Assembly: GCA_002506105.1 (NCBI GenBank)
Contig: DAWU01000060.1
Coordinates: 1-25,918, forward strand
DNA from: Methanolinea sp. UBA275
Lineage (GTDB): Archaea > Halobacteriota > Methanomicrobia > Methanomicrobiales > Methanospirillaceae
Length of the DNA stretch: 25,918 nt
Direction of reading: 5' to 3'
Part shown: positions 7,646 to 14,919 of the stretch, piece after piece
Position numbering within the stretch: the first letter of the stretch is position 1
Layout: every line of letters begins with the position of its first letter
Program-made: the position numbers and the translations under genes
The notes under the pieces: model-generated
What the model saw: the letters and a program-made list of their open reading frames with translations, nothing else
The model's database searches: none
Told to the model about the DNA's origin: nothing

Positions 7646-8127
7646 AGCCCCGGCCCCCCACTATGAGAGGAAAGCGCCGGTATATCCTTGTGAGGATGGA
7701 TCCCCCCGGGCTTGATCTCGATGGTCGCGAACTGTACTATGCGATTTCTGAATCGCTCACCGACATCTTCGGCGATGCTGGCGTGGCCAGGATCCAACCG
7801 TCCGTTGTCTCCTGTGGCGAAGGATATGCAATCATCCGTTGCACGAGGTCTGCGGAGGAGAAGGTTATTGCCGGACTTGCTACGGTGGCGTATATCCGCG
7901 AAAGAAAAGTGGCGATCCGGAGCATCCTTACATCTGGTACCCTGCGCTCTCTTCGCCAGCATCTGGATACCCTGCGGGATGGGCAATCCTTCCCGGAGAG
8001 GGATGTGACATTCCAGAAAAGACCCTGGATATCGGTAAGGTTCCGGGGAACAAAGGTTGATTTATTTGAAAAAGGATTTAAAAACCAGGAACGATTGTTC
8101 CTCACAGAGGACGATCTGGAGGAGTAA
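7642..8127 (+). CDS. rnp2: RNase P protein component 2 (Pop5)
   Basis: A 161-residue RRM-like subunit of archaeal RNase P that pairs with Rpp30 and supports the catalytic domain of the RNA. Recognisable segments are KRRYILVRM near the start, GYAIIRCTRSAEEKVIAGL in the middle, and VAIRSILTSGTLRSLRQHL. It overlaps rpp30 by ATGA and is followed 2 nt later by psmA, consistent with one polycistronic mRNA. The last 45 or so residues are charged and probably flexible. Confidence 0.94.
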   Translation: MKPRPPTMRGKRRYILVRMDPPGLDLDGRELYYAISESLTDIFGDAGVARIQPSVVSCGEGYAIIRCTRSAEEKVIAGLATVAYIRERKVAIRSILTSGTLRSLRQHLDTLRDGQSFPERDVTFQKRPWISVRFRGTKVDLFEKGFKNQERLFLTEDDLEE

Positions 8128-8129
8128 CC

Positions 8130-8855
8130 ATGCAACCACAAGCATATCAGATGGGGTATGACCGGGCAATCACAGTCTTTTCCCCAGACGGCCGGCTTTA
8201 TCAGGTCGAATACGCCCGGGAAGCAGTAAAGAGGGGAACTACCGCGGTAGGAATCAAGTGTCGGGATGGAGTGGTCCTGATCGTGGACAAGCGGGTCAGC
8301 TCGCGCCTTCTTGAGTCATCGTCCATAGAGAAGATCTTCAAGATTGACGAGCATATCGGGGTGGCCTCGTCAGGTCTTGTCGGGGACGCACGATCCCTTG
8401 TGGACCGGGCCCGCATCGAGTGCCAGATCAACCGCGTCACCTATGACGAGCAGATGGATGTGGAAGCCCTTGCGAAGAAACTGGGGGATCACATGCAGAC
8501 CTATACCCAGTTCGGCGGGGCCAGGCCTTATGGAACCGCGCTCCTTATCGCCGGGATTAGCGATGGCGAAGGGAGGCTCTTTGAGACCGACCCGAGCGGG
8601 ACCCTCCTCGAATATAAGGCCACGGGGATAGGGATAGGCAGGAACGCCGTCATGAAGGTGTTCGAAGAAGAATATGATTTCGAGTCCTCCACGAATGACT
8701 GCATCATGCTCGGGATCAAAGCACTTCATGACGCCACAGAGGGTAAATTTGACGTCAACATGGTCGAGATTGGAATCATCGAGATGGACAACCGCGAATT
8801 CCGGAAAATGAGCAAGGAAGAAGTCGCGGCATTCGTGGATAAATTCGAGAAATAA
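8130..8855 (+). CDS. psmA: Proteasome subunit alpha
   Basis: The 241-residue alpha subunit of the archaeal 20S proteasome. Seven copies form each outer gate ring, and partner beta subunits, not in this window, carry the active sites. The N-terminal alpha signature RAITVFSPDGRLYQVEYA (residues 12-29) is intact, including the Tyr-Asp-Arg gate residues before it. The length is normal and no propeptide is expected. The ribosome binding site GGAG lies just before the ATG in the pop5 3' end. Placement between RNase P proteins and SBDS is the classic archaeal arrangement. Confidence 0.98.
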   Translation: MQPQAYQMGYDRAITVFSPDGRLYQVEYAREAVKRGTTAVGIKCRDGVVLIVDKRVSSRLLESSSIEKIFKIDEHIGVASSGLVGDARSLVDRARIECQINRVTYDEQMDVEALAKKLGDHMQTYTQFGGARPYGTALLIAGISDGEGRLFETDPSGTLLEYKATGIGIGRNAVMKVFEEEYDFESSTNDCIMLGIKALHDATEGKFDVNMVEIGIIEMDNREFRKMSKEEVAAFVDKFEK

Positions 8856-8867
8856 AGGAGATTTTTC

Positions 8868-9563
8868 ATGATATCCCTGGAGAAGGCTATTACGGCACGG
8901 CTGGAAAGCCACGGGGAAAAGTTTGAGATCCTGGTGGACCCCGATCTTGCCGTCAGGTTCCGCCAGGGAGATCATGTGGAATTGGAAGACATGGTGGCAG
9001 CCCTCCAGGTCTTCTCGAACGCATCCAGGGGGACCAGGGCATCGGATGAATCCCTGGTAAAGGTTTTTCATACCACAGAATTTGTTGAAATTGCCCCGAA
9101 GATAATCCAGAAAGGAGAGATCCACCTCACTGCGGAGCAGAGGAAACACATGATCGCCGAGAAACGCAGGCAGGTGATTACCTTCATCGCAAGGAATGCC
9201 ATCAATCCGCAGACCGGTCTCCCCCACCCCCCGCAGAGGATCGAAATGGCAATGGAGGAGGCGCGAGTGAATATCGATCTCTACAAGCATGTTGACGAGC
9301 TCGTCAAGGAGACGGTGAAAGCGCTGCGCCCCATCCTCCCGATAAAGTTTGAAGAGCTGAGGGTTGCTGTAAAGATCCCTGCAGATTACGCACCACGTGC
9401 ATTCGCGGATATCCATTCAGCAGCCACTATCGAGCGGGAGGAATGGCAGAAGGATGGATCCTGGATATGCCTTGTCCGTATCCCGGCAGGGATCCAGGGG
9501 GATTTCTACAGCCTGGTGAACAGGCTCACCAAGGGGCAGGGTGAGGTAAAGATCCTCGATTAA
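8868..9563 (+). CDS. sbds: Ribosome maturation protein SBDS homolog
   Basis: A 231-residue Sdo1/SBDS family protein with the three expected domains: the N-terminal FYSH domain (about 1-85, with ASRGTRASDE), the central helical domain (about 90-160, with RRQVITFIARNAINPQTGLP HPP) and a C-terminal ferredoxin-like domain. In eukaryotes SBDS with EFL1 releases eIF6/Tif6 from the 60S subunit; the archaeal role is assumed to be similar. A strong ribosome binding site (AAAGGAG) precedes the ATG. In many archaea rrp4, rrp41 and rrp42 follow immediately; here rpl37ae follows after 55 nt. Confidence 0.96.
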   Translation: MISLEKAITARLESHGEKFEILVDPDLAVRFRQGDHVELEDMVAALQVFSNASRGTRASDESLVKVFHTTEFVEIAPKIIQKGEIHLTAEQRKHMIAEKRRQVITFIARNAINPQTGLPHPPQRIEMAMEEARVNIDLYKHVDELVKETVKALRPILPIKFEELRVAVKIPADYAPRAFADIHSAATIEREEWQKDGSWICLVRIPAGIQGDFYSLVNRLTKGQGEVKILD

Positions 9564-9618
9564 GTATATCAGGGCAGACAGTGAATAATAAAAGACACAA
9601 GAGACCAGGGATGAGTAT

Positions 9619-9909
9619 ATGGCCAGGGGACAACAGAAGGCAAAGGGAAGGGTAACCGGAAGCGCAGGGCGCTTCGGCCCCCGGTATGGCAGGTTTATCC
9701 GCAAAAGGGTCATGGAGACCGAGAAGATCTCCCGTGCCGCACACACCTGTCCAAGGTGCGATACCATGGCAGTAAGGAGGCAGGGGACCGGCATCTGGGC
9801 CTGCCGCAAATGCGGATTCAAGTTTGCGGGAGGAGCATACACGCCACAGACCCCTGCACTCCGCATTGCGCTCCGCACGATCGACCGCACGATGGAAGGG
9901 AAGGAGTAA
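9619..9909 (+). CDS. rpl37ae: Large ribosomal subunit protein eL43/L37Ae
   Basis: A 96-residue zinc-ribbon 50S protein. The basic N-terminus (GSAGRFGPRYGRFIRKRV) and the zinc-binding pairs CPRC and CRKC (the two CxxC knuckles, about residues 48-51 and 65-68) define the family. A ribosome binding site (GGATGAG) lies 3-4 nt upstream of the ATG. AT-rich TATA-like stretches at 9564-9570 and 9584-9592 could provide an internal promoter. rpoP follows after 7 nt. Confidence 0.96.
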   Translation: MARGQQKAKGRVTGSAGRFGPRYGRFIRKRVMETEKISRAAHTCPRCDTMAVRRQGTGIWACRKCGFKFAGGAYTPQTPALRIALRTIDRTMEGKE

Positions 9910-9916
9910 CACTACT

Positions 9917-10051
9917 ATGGCGGGAGCCTACAAGTGCGCCCGGTGCAAGCAGAAGGTGGAGATCGATGTTAACGTCCGCTGTCCCTACTGCGGACACCGG
10001 ATTCTCTTCAAGGAACGGGGCGCGGCGATCAAAGAGCTGAAAGCCCGCTGA
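9917..10051 (+). CDS. rpoP: DNA-directed RNA polymerase subunit P (Rpo12)
   Basis: A 44-residue zinc-ribbon subunit homologous to eukaryotic Rpb12, a structural part of the archaeal RNA polymerase. It shows CARCKQ and CPYCGHRI knuckles and the basic C-terminal FKERGAAIKELKAR. The frame is open upstream, but the ATG at 9917 gives the conserved MAGAYKC start. It directly follows rpl37ae, the usual archaeal pairing. Confidence 0.96.
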   Translation: MAGAYKCARCKQKVEIDVNVRCPYCGHRILFKERGAAIKELKAR

Positions 10052-10262
10052 GTGGACATTGTCCTTTCTCCCGAAATCCCCTCAATCATTTTTGTTAAAT
10101 CATAACGGTTGAACTCCGGATATGACGAAAACCAGTAGTTTGGCGCCGGACCAATCGGTTTATGATACGACGTATCCAAATAACATGGTCAGATAGGGAT
10201 CCAGGACGCTCCAAGCGGATTTCCGCAATATGGGGCAACTTGAGATGCCGGGTGATAGCTTC
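10052..10262 (+). other. Gene-free gap between rpoP and pcc1
   Basis: This 211-bp stretch inside an otherwise compact operon has no convincing reading frame. It holds two small perfect hairpins (GATAC/GTATC at 10164-10176 and GCGG/CCGC at 10215-10226) and a T-rich run near 10088-10100 that could end the upstream transcript. In some archaea (for example the Methanothermobacter superoperon) a Brix/Imp4-like gene lies in this neighbourhood; I see no trace of it here. Confidence 0.4.
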
Positions 10263-10517
10263 ATGGAGCATGACGCGGTGTTCCGGTTTCATTGCACCCA
10301 TGCCGAGACCCTGTACCGCTCACTCTCCCCTGAGATGGCCTCCGAACTTCACCCTCGTTCGAAGGCGGAATGCTCTCTGGAAGCCCCCAACGTCCTGGTA
10401 CTCAAAGTGCATGCCATGGATATCTCAGCGCTCCGGGCTGCCCTGAATATGTGGCTTCGCCTGGTACAAGTCGCAGACGAGATGCAGGCACTGGCACACC
10501 ATACACGTGAGGAATGA
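10263..10517 (+). CDS. pcc1: KEOPS complex subunit Pcc1
   Basis: An 84-residue Pcc1 homolog, the dimerisation subunit of KEOPS that makes the universal t6A37 modification on ANN-decoding tRNAs together with Kae1, Bud32 and Cgi121. The sequence FRFHCTHAETLYRSLSPE and the later LKVHAMDISALRAALNMWLRL, which form the alpha/beta fold, are typical, as is the length. Upstream in-frame ATGs exist at 10230 and 10245, but ATG 10263 has a good ribosome binding site (GGTGAT, 10250-10255) and gives the family size. The 3' end abuts or overlaps pfdB, as in other archaea. Confidence 0.9.
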   Translation: MEHDAVFRFHCTHAETLYRSLSPEMASELHPRSKAECSLEAPNVLVLKVHAMDISALRAALNMWLRLVQVADEMQALAHHTREE

Positions 10518-10519
10518 TC

Positions 10520-10882
10520 ATGAGCAGTATTTCACCAAAGGTCCAGAACCAGATTGCCCAGCTGCAGCAGATGCAGCAACAGATGCAGACCATAGGAGCC
10601 CAGAAGGGCCAGTACGAGATGGCTGTACGGGAAGCCCGCCGGGCTGCCGAGGAACTGAACGATATCCCCGAGGATAATCCCGTCTTCATGAGCGTAGGCT
10701 CGGTCATGATGCAGAAAAAGAAGGAAGACGTGCTCGCGAAACTGAACGACAAAGTCGAGACCCTCGAGATCCGCATCAAGTCCCTAGAAAAGCAGGAGAC
10801 CATGATCCAGGGGAAGTTCGAGCAACTCCAGGCCCAGATAAAGCAGGCACTTGAGGGGAAATCGCCCTCAGGTGCTGCCTGA
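10520..10882 (+). CDS. pfdB: Prefoldin subunit beta
   Basis: A 120-residue beta prefoldin: N- and C-terminal coiled coils (about 5-45 and 75-112, rich in Gln, Lys and Glu heptads such as QIAQLQQMQQQMQTI) linked by the short beta hairpin NPVFMSVGSVMMQ. Four beta and two alpha subunits form the jellyfish-shaped chaperone that hands unfolded proteins to the thermosome. ATG 10520 is preferred to ATG 10514 because GAGG sits 7 nt ahead of it; the difference is two residues. T-rich runs (about 10890-10918) after the stop, inside the 3' end of convergent leuA, may terminate the superoperon. Confidence 0.95.
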   Translation: MSSISPKVQNQIAQLQQMQQQMQTIGAQKGQYEMAVREARRAAEELNDIPEDNPVFMSVGSVMMQKKKEDVLAKLNDKVETLEIRIKSLEKQETMIQGKFEQLQAQIKQALEGKSPSGAA

Positions 10883-10899
10883 TACTCCGGATCTTTATC

Positions 10900-12438
10900 C
10901 TATTTTTCTTTTCCTTTTGGGTCAAGCCTGTCCAGGATATTCAGGGCATTGACCATCGCTTCGGCCGATGCGAGAACGATATCGTCACCGGACGAGCAGG
11001 CATCAAAGATTCTCCCCTGCTCATCCTCGATGGCAATGGTCACATGGCCGATGGCGTCGGATCCACCCGATATGGCCTCTATGTTGAAATCCTTGAGCTG
11101 GACTTTCATGGGGAGCATTCCAAGCACAGCCTTTAATGCAGCGTCCACCGGCCCCGTGCCTGTAGCGCTGTAGACCGCCTCTTTTCCTCCGATCCTGGCC
11201 TTGACGCTCGCGGTGGGGATGAGGTGGTTCCCTGTCATCACGGCCAGTTCCTCCATCTCGATCAGGCGGCCACCGTTTCCTACCCCCATCTCGCTCTCAG
11301 CGATCTCATAGAGGTCTGCATCGGTAACACGCTTTCCCTTGACTGAAATGAATTTGATCTTCTCAACGATGCGATCGAGCTGGCTGTCACTGGGGTCCAG
11401 GTGGACCTCGTCAAGCATCTGCCGGACCGCGTGCCTTCCCACATGCTTGCCGAGCGTCAGTTTCCTGCGGTGCCCGACCATCTCGGGGGTCATGATTCCG
11501 GGCTCGAATGTCGCGGCACAGGCAATGACCCCATGGGAGTGGATGCCGCTCTCGTGCGAGAATGCATTCTCACCCACAATAGGATACGTTGGCGGGATCG
11601 CAATCCCGGAGTACCGGGATATCAGGCGGGAGGTCTCCACGAGTTTCTCTTTCTTAATCCCGGTCTGCATGCCGAAGATCGATTCTATGATCATGACTGT
11701 CGAGGAGAGATCCGCATTGCCAGCACGCTCGCCAAGGCCGTTCACTGTCACCTGGACCTGCGATGCACCGGCCTCGACTGCAGTGATCGTGTTCGCCACT
11801 GCAAGGCCGAAGTCATTGTGGCAGTGCACGTCGAGCGGGCATTCTATCTCGGCAGCCAGCCGCTGGATCAGCCCTTTCATCGCGGTCGGGGTATAGACTC
11901 CGACGGTGTCGGGGACATTGAGGATCGTTGCCCCTGCGTCTGCTGCGGTTTTGAATACCTGCACGAGGTAATCCAGGTCGGTCCTCGTCGCGTCCATCGC
12001 CGAGAACATGCACAGGTCGCAGTGATCCCGCACGTAGGAGACGATCTCACCGGTGATCTCGAGCACTTCCTCGCAGCTCTTCTTGATGGTATGGACCCGC
12101 TGCACCTCGGAGGTCGGGATGAATACATGAACCATGTCAACCCCGCAGTCGAGGCATGTATCCACGTCCTCTTTCCTGGATCGGGCCAGGCCGCAGACGA
12201 CGGATTCGAGTCCGAGATCAGCAATGGCCTTTACCGTCTCCATTTCTCCTGCCGAGGATGCAGGGAATCCTGCCTCGATGGCATATACTCCGATATCGGA
12301 GAGCTGGCGGGCTATCTCAAGTTTCTGCTCGGATTTGAACGAGATACCGGGTGTCTGTTCACCATCCCTTAAGGTGGTGTCGAAAACAGTGACTCTTCTG
12401 TTCGCGTGGCTAGCGACAAAGAAGACAATTCCCCACAT
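10900..12438 (-). CDS. leuA: 2-isopropylmalate synthase
   Basis: A 512-residue enzyme condensing 2-oxoisovalerate with acetyl-CoA, the first step of leucine synthesis. The TIM-barrel catalytic domain shows FDTTLRDGEQTPGISF near the N-terminus, the metal-binding LDVHCHNDFGLAVAN and GLGERAGNADL, and the accessory-domain motif HESGIHSHGV. The C-terminal 120 residues form the LeuA regulatory (leucine-feedback) domain, ending around FDACSSGDDIVLASAEAMVNALN. Methanogens also have related citramalate and homocitrate synthases (CimA, AksA); the regulatory domain and overall match favour LeuA, but the substrate is not proven. The first ATG at 12438 lies about 14 residues before the conserved core, and no better start is seen. 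It is convergent with pfdB. Confidence 0.87.
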   Translation of the reverse strand: MWGIVFFVASHANRRVTVFDTTLRDGEQTPGISFKSEQKLEIARQLSDIGVYAIEAGFPASSAGEMETVKAIADLGLESVVCGLARSRKEDVDTCLDCGVDMVHVFIPTSEVQRVHTIKKSCEEVLEITGEIVSYVRDHCDLCMFSAMDATRTDLDYLVQVFKTAADAGATILNVPDTVGVYTPTAMKGLIQRLAAEIECPLDVHCHNDFGLAVANTITAVEAGASQVQVTVNGLGERAGNADLSSTVMIIESIFGMQTGIKKEKLVETSRLISRYSGIAIPPTYPIVGENAFSHESGIHSHGVIACAATFEPGIMTPEMVGHRRKLTLGKHVGRHAVRQMLDEVHLDPSDSQLDRIVEKIKFISVKGKRVTDADLYEIAESEMGVGNGGRLIEMEELAVMTGNHLIPTASVKARIGGKEAVYSATGTGPVDAALKAVLGMLPMKVQLKDFNIEAISGGSDAIGHVTIAIEDEQGRIFDACSSGDDIVLASAEAMVNALNILDRLDPKGKEK

Positions 12439-12480
12439 CAGTGGTTCTGGAGGTCATACCTCTACATTTCGTCCCTCGTG

Positions 12481-12490
12481 ATATATATAT
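12481..12490 (-). promoter_or_regulatory. TATA box of leuA
   Basis: An ATATATATAT run lies about 45 bp upstream of the leuA start on the minus strand. It predicts a transcript start near 12460 and a short leader. A T-box or leucine leader peptide is not apparent. Confidence 0.5.
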
Positions 12491-12531
12491 GCACCGTACC
12501 TGGACTTCCGTTTTCCCTGAGAATCGATACG

Positions 12532-12538
12532 TTTAATA
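12532..12538 (+). promoter_or_regulatory. TATA box of tRNA-Tyr
   Basis: TTTAATA lies about 35 bp upstream of the mature tRNA-Tyr 5' end. This predicts a start near 12560 and a short 5' leader for RNase P to remove. Confidence 0.5.
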
Positions 12539-12569
12539 GGTTTATTCCCCCTATATTACGAGCGCAAAT

Positions 12570-12675
12570 CCCGCCTTAACTCAGACTGGTAGAGTGCGCG
12601 GCTGTAGTATGATCTGCCGTTTCAGGCAATTGCGCGGCTACCGCGATGTCCCCGGTTCAAATCCGGGAGGCGGGA
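12570..12675 (+). tRNA. tRNA-Tyr (GTA) with a 32-nt intron
   Basis: Acceptor stem CCCGCCT (12570-12576) pairs with AGGCGGG (12668-12674), with discriminator A at 12675. The D arm, a CGCGG/CCGCG anticodon stem (12597-12601/12641-12645) and a CCCGG/CCGGG T stem are all intact. Anticodon GTA is at 12604-12606. The intron at 12608-12639 lies at the canonical 37/38 site. A bulge-helix-bulge forms with the anticodon stem as outer helix: CTGT (12602-12605) pairs with GCGG (12634-12637), bulges are AG|T and CT|A, each cut after the second nucleotide, and an inner hairpin is TGCC/GGCA. CCA is not encoded. Confidence 0.95.
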
Positions 12676-12711
12676 TAATCCCAGTACTTGCGCAACGCAC
12701 AAATCAGGTGT

Positions 12712-12784
12712 GCCCAGGTAGTGTAGCGGCCTATCATGTCGGCCTGTCACGCCGACGACTCGGATTCGAATTCCGACCTGGGCG
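12712..12784 (+). tRNA. tRNA-Asp (GTC)
   Basis: Acceptor stem GCCCAGG pairs with CCTGGGC, with discriminator G at 12784. Anticodon stem TCGGC/GCCGA carries anticodon GTC at 12746-12748. The T arm is intact and there is no intron. CCA is not encoded. It lies 36 bp after tRNA-Tyr, so the two are probably cotranscribed. Confidence 0.95.
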
Positions 12785-12808
12785 TTCTTCTTATTTTTTC
12801 TCTTTTTG
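12785..12808 (+). terminator. Oligo-T terminator after tRNA-Asp
   Basis: T-rich runs with little A or G directly after the tRNA 3' end fit the oligo-T type of archaeal termination. The following 12809-13018 shows no convincing gene. Confidence 0.6.
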
Positions 12809-13018
12809 ATAAACCAAGTAGCAATTTCTCATTTATTCAAAATCGGATAACCACTATTTTGGGGAACAGTGACACACGTAATCCGATATTCCCTGATGAA
12901 TATTCAGACTTGCATATATCTCTCAAAAGGAATCTACTGTGATTTGGGATTCGGTATGTCGCCTGTGAATCCTGAAAAGCCTCCATTTTCTCCCATTCTC
13001 GCAGCCAGCAATAATGGT

Positions 13019-13345
13019 TCAGAAATGCATACTTCGCGTAATGCGCTGAAGGGCACATTCGATTGCAAGACGGGCACAAGGATCCTCATCTTCAAGCATC
13101 CGCTCCAGGTATGGAAGTGCCCTCATGCTTCCGGTATTGCCAAGTGCCCATGCAGCCAGAAGGCGAGCCCCGGGGTTGTCACTGTAGAGGTTCATAATCA
13201 GGGCGTCAACAGCCTGATCCCCTCTCTCCGCAAGTAACCTTGCTGCCTTCCATCGGCGATCGACAACGGGATTATTCAGATCTCGAACAAGGTTTTGAAT
13301 CTCTTCAAAATTCTCCACATCTGTCTCTTCTACACAGTATGCCAT
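13019..13345 (-). CDS. Small HEAT-repeat protein
   Basis: A 108-residue protein composed almost wholly of PBS-lyase type HEAT repeats. About three repeats are visible, for example VDRRWKAARLLAERGDQAVD, the ARLLAAWALGNTG helix pair, and ALPYLERMLEDEDPCARLA. Such proteins are protein-protein scaffolds; in cyanobacteria some attach bilins, but nothing here suggests that. No signal peptide, so cytoplasmic. No clear ribosome binding site precedes the ATG. A TTTTATGG element about 35 bp upstream on the minus strand could serve as a promoter for a nearly leaderless mRNA. A second, larger HEAT protein lies at 15233-15838. Confidence 0.8.
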   Translation of the reverse strand: MAYCVEETDVENFEEIQNLVRDLNNPVVDRRWKAARLLAERGDQAVDALIMNLYSDNPGARLLAAWALGNTGSMRALPYLERMLEDEDPCARLAIECALQRITRSMHF

Positions 13346-13764
13346 TTGCTAGCAATGCGCAATGTATCTGTTCATGCCATAAAACTATTGTTTGACAGGT
13401 CATTGCGACAAAAATTTCTTTTCCGTTTTTTTCCAATTCTATTGATGGGATTAAGTTCTTTTGGCAATATGAGGAGTAATATTCTCCTCTGGTAATGGTT
13501 CTCTCGTATGCCCTCTTAAAAATGCGATTATCCAATGTCAAATAATGTGTGAAGAGTCTTGATTTATCAGGAAAAGAACAACTGAACCAATTATCGAAAG
13601 TGATTGTTCAGGTTCCCGTATCTTCATTTTTTTTCTCAATTCCAATAGTTCCCGGATTTTCAATCTCACAATCCTTTTTTATCCCTGAATGAACAAGAAG
13701 AATACAATTGTATTATCATGAGAATAATCAGAACACATTCATATCATCTGAAGGAGTGAGAGGA
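13346..13764. other. Intergenic region with a palindrome
   Basis: About 420 bp of AT-rich sequence between the divergent HEAT and secreted-protein genes. I see no convincing gene. It carries several T-rich runs and, at 13701-13714, a perfect 14-bp palindrome AATACAATTGTATT about 50 bp before the start of the secreted protein, in or beside the expected TATA position. Confidence 0.5.
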
Positions 13765-14466
13765 ATGAAGTATCGATCAATTGGTTATCTCGCGCTTCTG
13801 TGCGCGATGCTTCTTGTGAGTGCTGCCACTGCAGACAATATCAGGAGTGGACCATCGGGATCCCGGGCTCTGGGAATAGACAAGATCACATCGGGCTATT
13901 ATTCATCCCCAATCTATTCAACCCTCCAGAATTACTACCAGAGCAATGCCGGTCAGCCTCAGGAAGTGAGTATTACATTTGATTTTAATTCAGACGTCCT
14001 TGCAGACTCCTGGTATAATGAATATCTTGCCCAGAGTATCACATGCACTGATTGTGGATCAACTCAGTGGAGCCACGCACAGGGTTCAAAAACCTACCGG
14101 TACTTTTACTCCTATCCGCATGGTACGTCGACCTATTACCCGAGCGATTCAGATACAGCTACGCGGGGATACGGTTCACTTATAGTGACTGGTCCGGATG
14201 ATGCGAACACCTATTATCTCTGGTACAAGTCGAAATTTTTTGCAACAGATATCCAACCGGGATACAACATGCAATGGAATTATGGGGGGATTCTCCCGGT
14301 GAACTATGAAGATAATATCCTCGAAGGAACCTACTCTCTAAAGGTTACCAATAATCCTTACAATGCATTTGATGGTGTGATATGGTGTGGCACTGCGGTT
14401 GTCAGGGAAAATATGACCACGACAGTCACGGCAATCCCGGCAATGTGTCCCTTCGGCACCTGTTAA
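13765..14466 (+). CDS. Secreted protein of unknown function with CPFG C-terminus
   Basis: I do not recognise this 233-residue protein. It starts MKYRSIGYLALLCAMLLVS and has an Ala-Ala-Thr-Ala-Asp cleavage region near residue 24, a clear Sec signal peptide. The mature part is rich in Tyr, Ser, Thr and Asn, as in extracellular beta-rich proteins, with a CTDC pair in the middle and the C-terminal sequence MCPFGTC ending on cysteine, so disulfides or lipid/metal attachment are possible. The start at 13765 is chosen for its ribosome binding site (AAGGAGTGA, 13751-13759) and the signal peptide; the frame extends 19 codons upstream without either. T-rich sequence just after the stop (14467-14510) may terminate it. 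It shares the CPFG tetrapeptide with the secreted protein at 271-1080. Confidence 0.8.
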   Translation: MKYRSIGYLALLCAMLLVSAATADNIRSGPSGSRALGIDKITSGYYSSPIYSTLQNYYQSNAGQPQEVSITFDFNSDVLADSWYNEYLAQSITCTDCGSTQWSHAQGSKTYRYFYSYPHGTSTYYPSDSDTATRGYGSLIVTGPDDANTYYLWYKSKFFATDIQPGYNMQWNYGGILPVNYEDNILEGTYSLKVTNNPYNAFDGVIWCGTAVVRENMTTTVTAIPAMCPFGTC

Positions 14467-14919
14467 AATATTTTTCACCCCTTTTCTCTGATTCTTTTCC
14501 TCCTTTAGTTCATGATAATCACTGGAATTTTTTTTGCGTTAACGACTAATAAGCAAAGCTCTTTCTCCCATTTTTGTGAAGAGATACTATCTGGGAAATT
14601 ATCATCTTGACTGGATAGCCTTCTTTCAGTTGATTCCTAAAAATACTCCTATCCCGTGTTGTGAACGGCCGGGGTGTTGACAGGCAAGATCATTCCCTGA
14701 TTCTGGATAAAGGGTGCTTTCATGGTCAGATGGAAATGTTTTTCATTTCAATGCTCGCTACCCCATTTTTTCAACGATATTCCGTGTTGTTCCCAACCCG
14801 AATTCTGGTTTAAAAGAATAATGCCTGTTTCCGATATTTTTAACTTATAAACTTTATAGTGCTATACAATAAGTGGCGGAAGAGGCGAAAGAATCGTGGG
14901 ACTGATACTATGAATAAAA
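14467..14919. other. Intergenic region, promoter at its right end
   Basis: About 450 bp with no convincing gene. The left end is T-rich (terminator-like for the secreted protein). Near the right end TTATAAAC (14845-14852) and TTTATAG (14853-14859) are candidate TATA elements for the small membrane protein. Confidence 0.5.

Noticed and set aside
12837..13079. 80-residue minus-strand frame overlapping the HEAT gene end
   Set aside because: It lies partly in another frame of a real gene and has no supporting signals.
13305..13541. Minus-strand 78-residue frame upstream of the HEAT gene
   Set aside because: It overlaps the HEAT gene in another frame, has no ribosome binding site and no protein-like features.
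13708..13764. Upstream extension of the secreted protein from a TTG codon
   Set aside because: The extra 19 residues precede a clear signal peptide and a good ribosome binding site, and the TTG lies inside the promoter palindrome.
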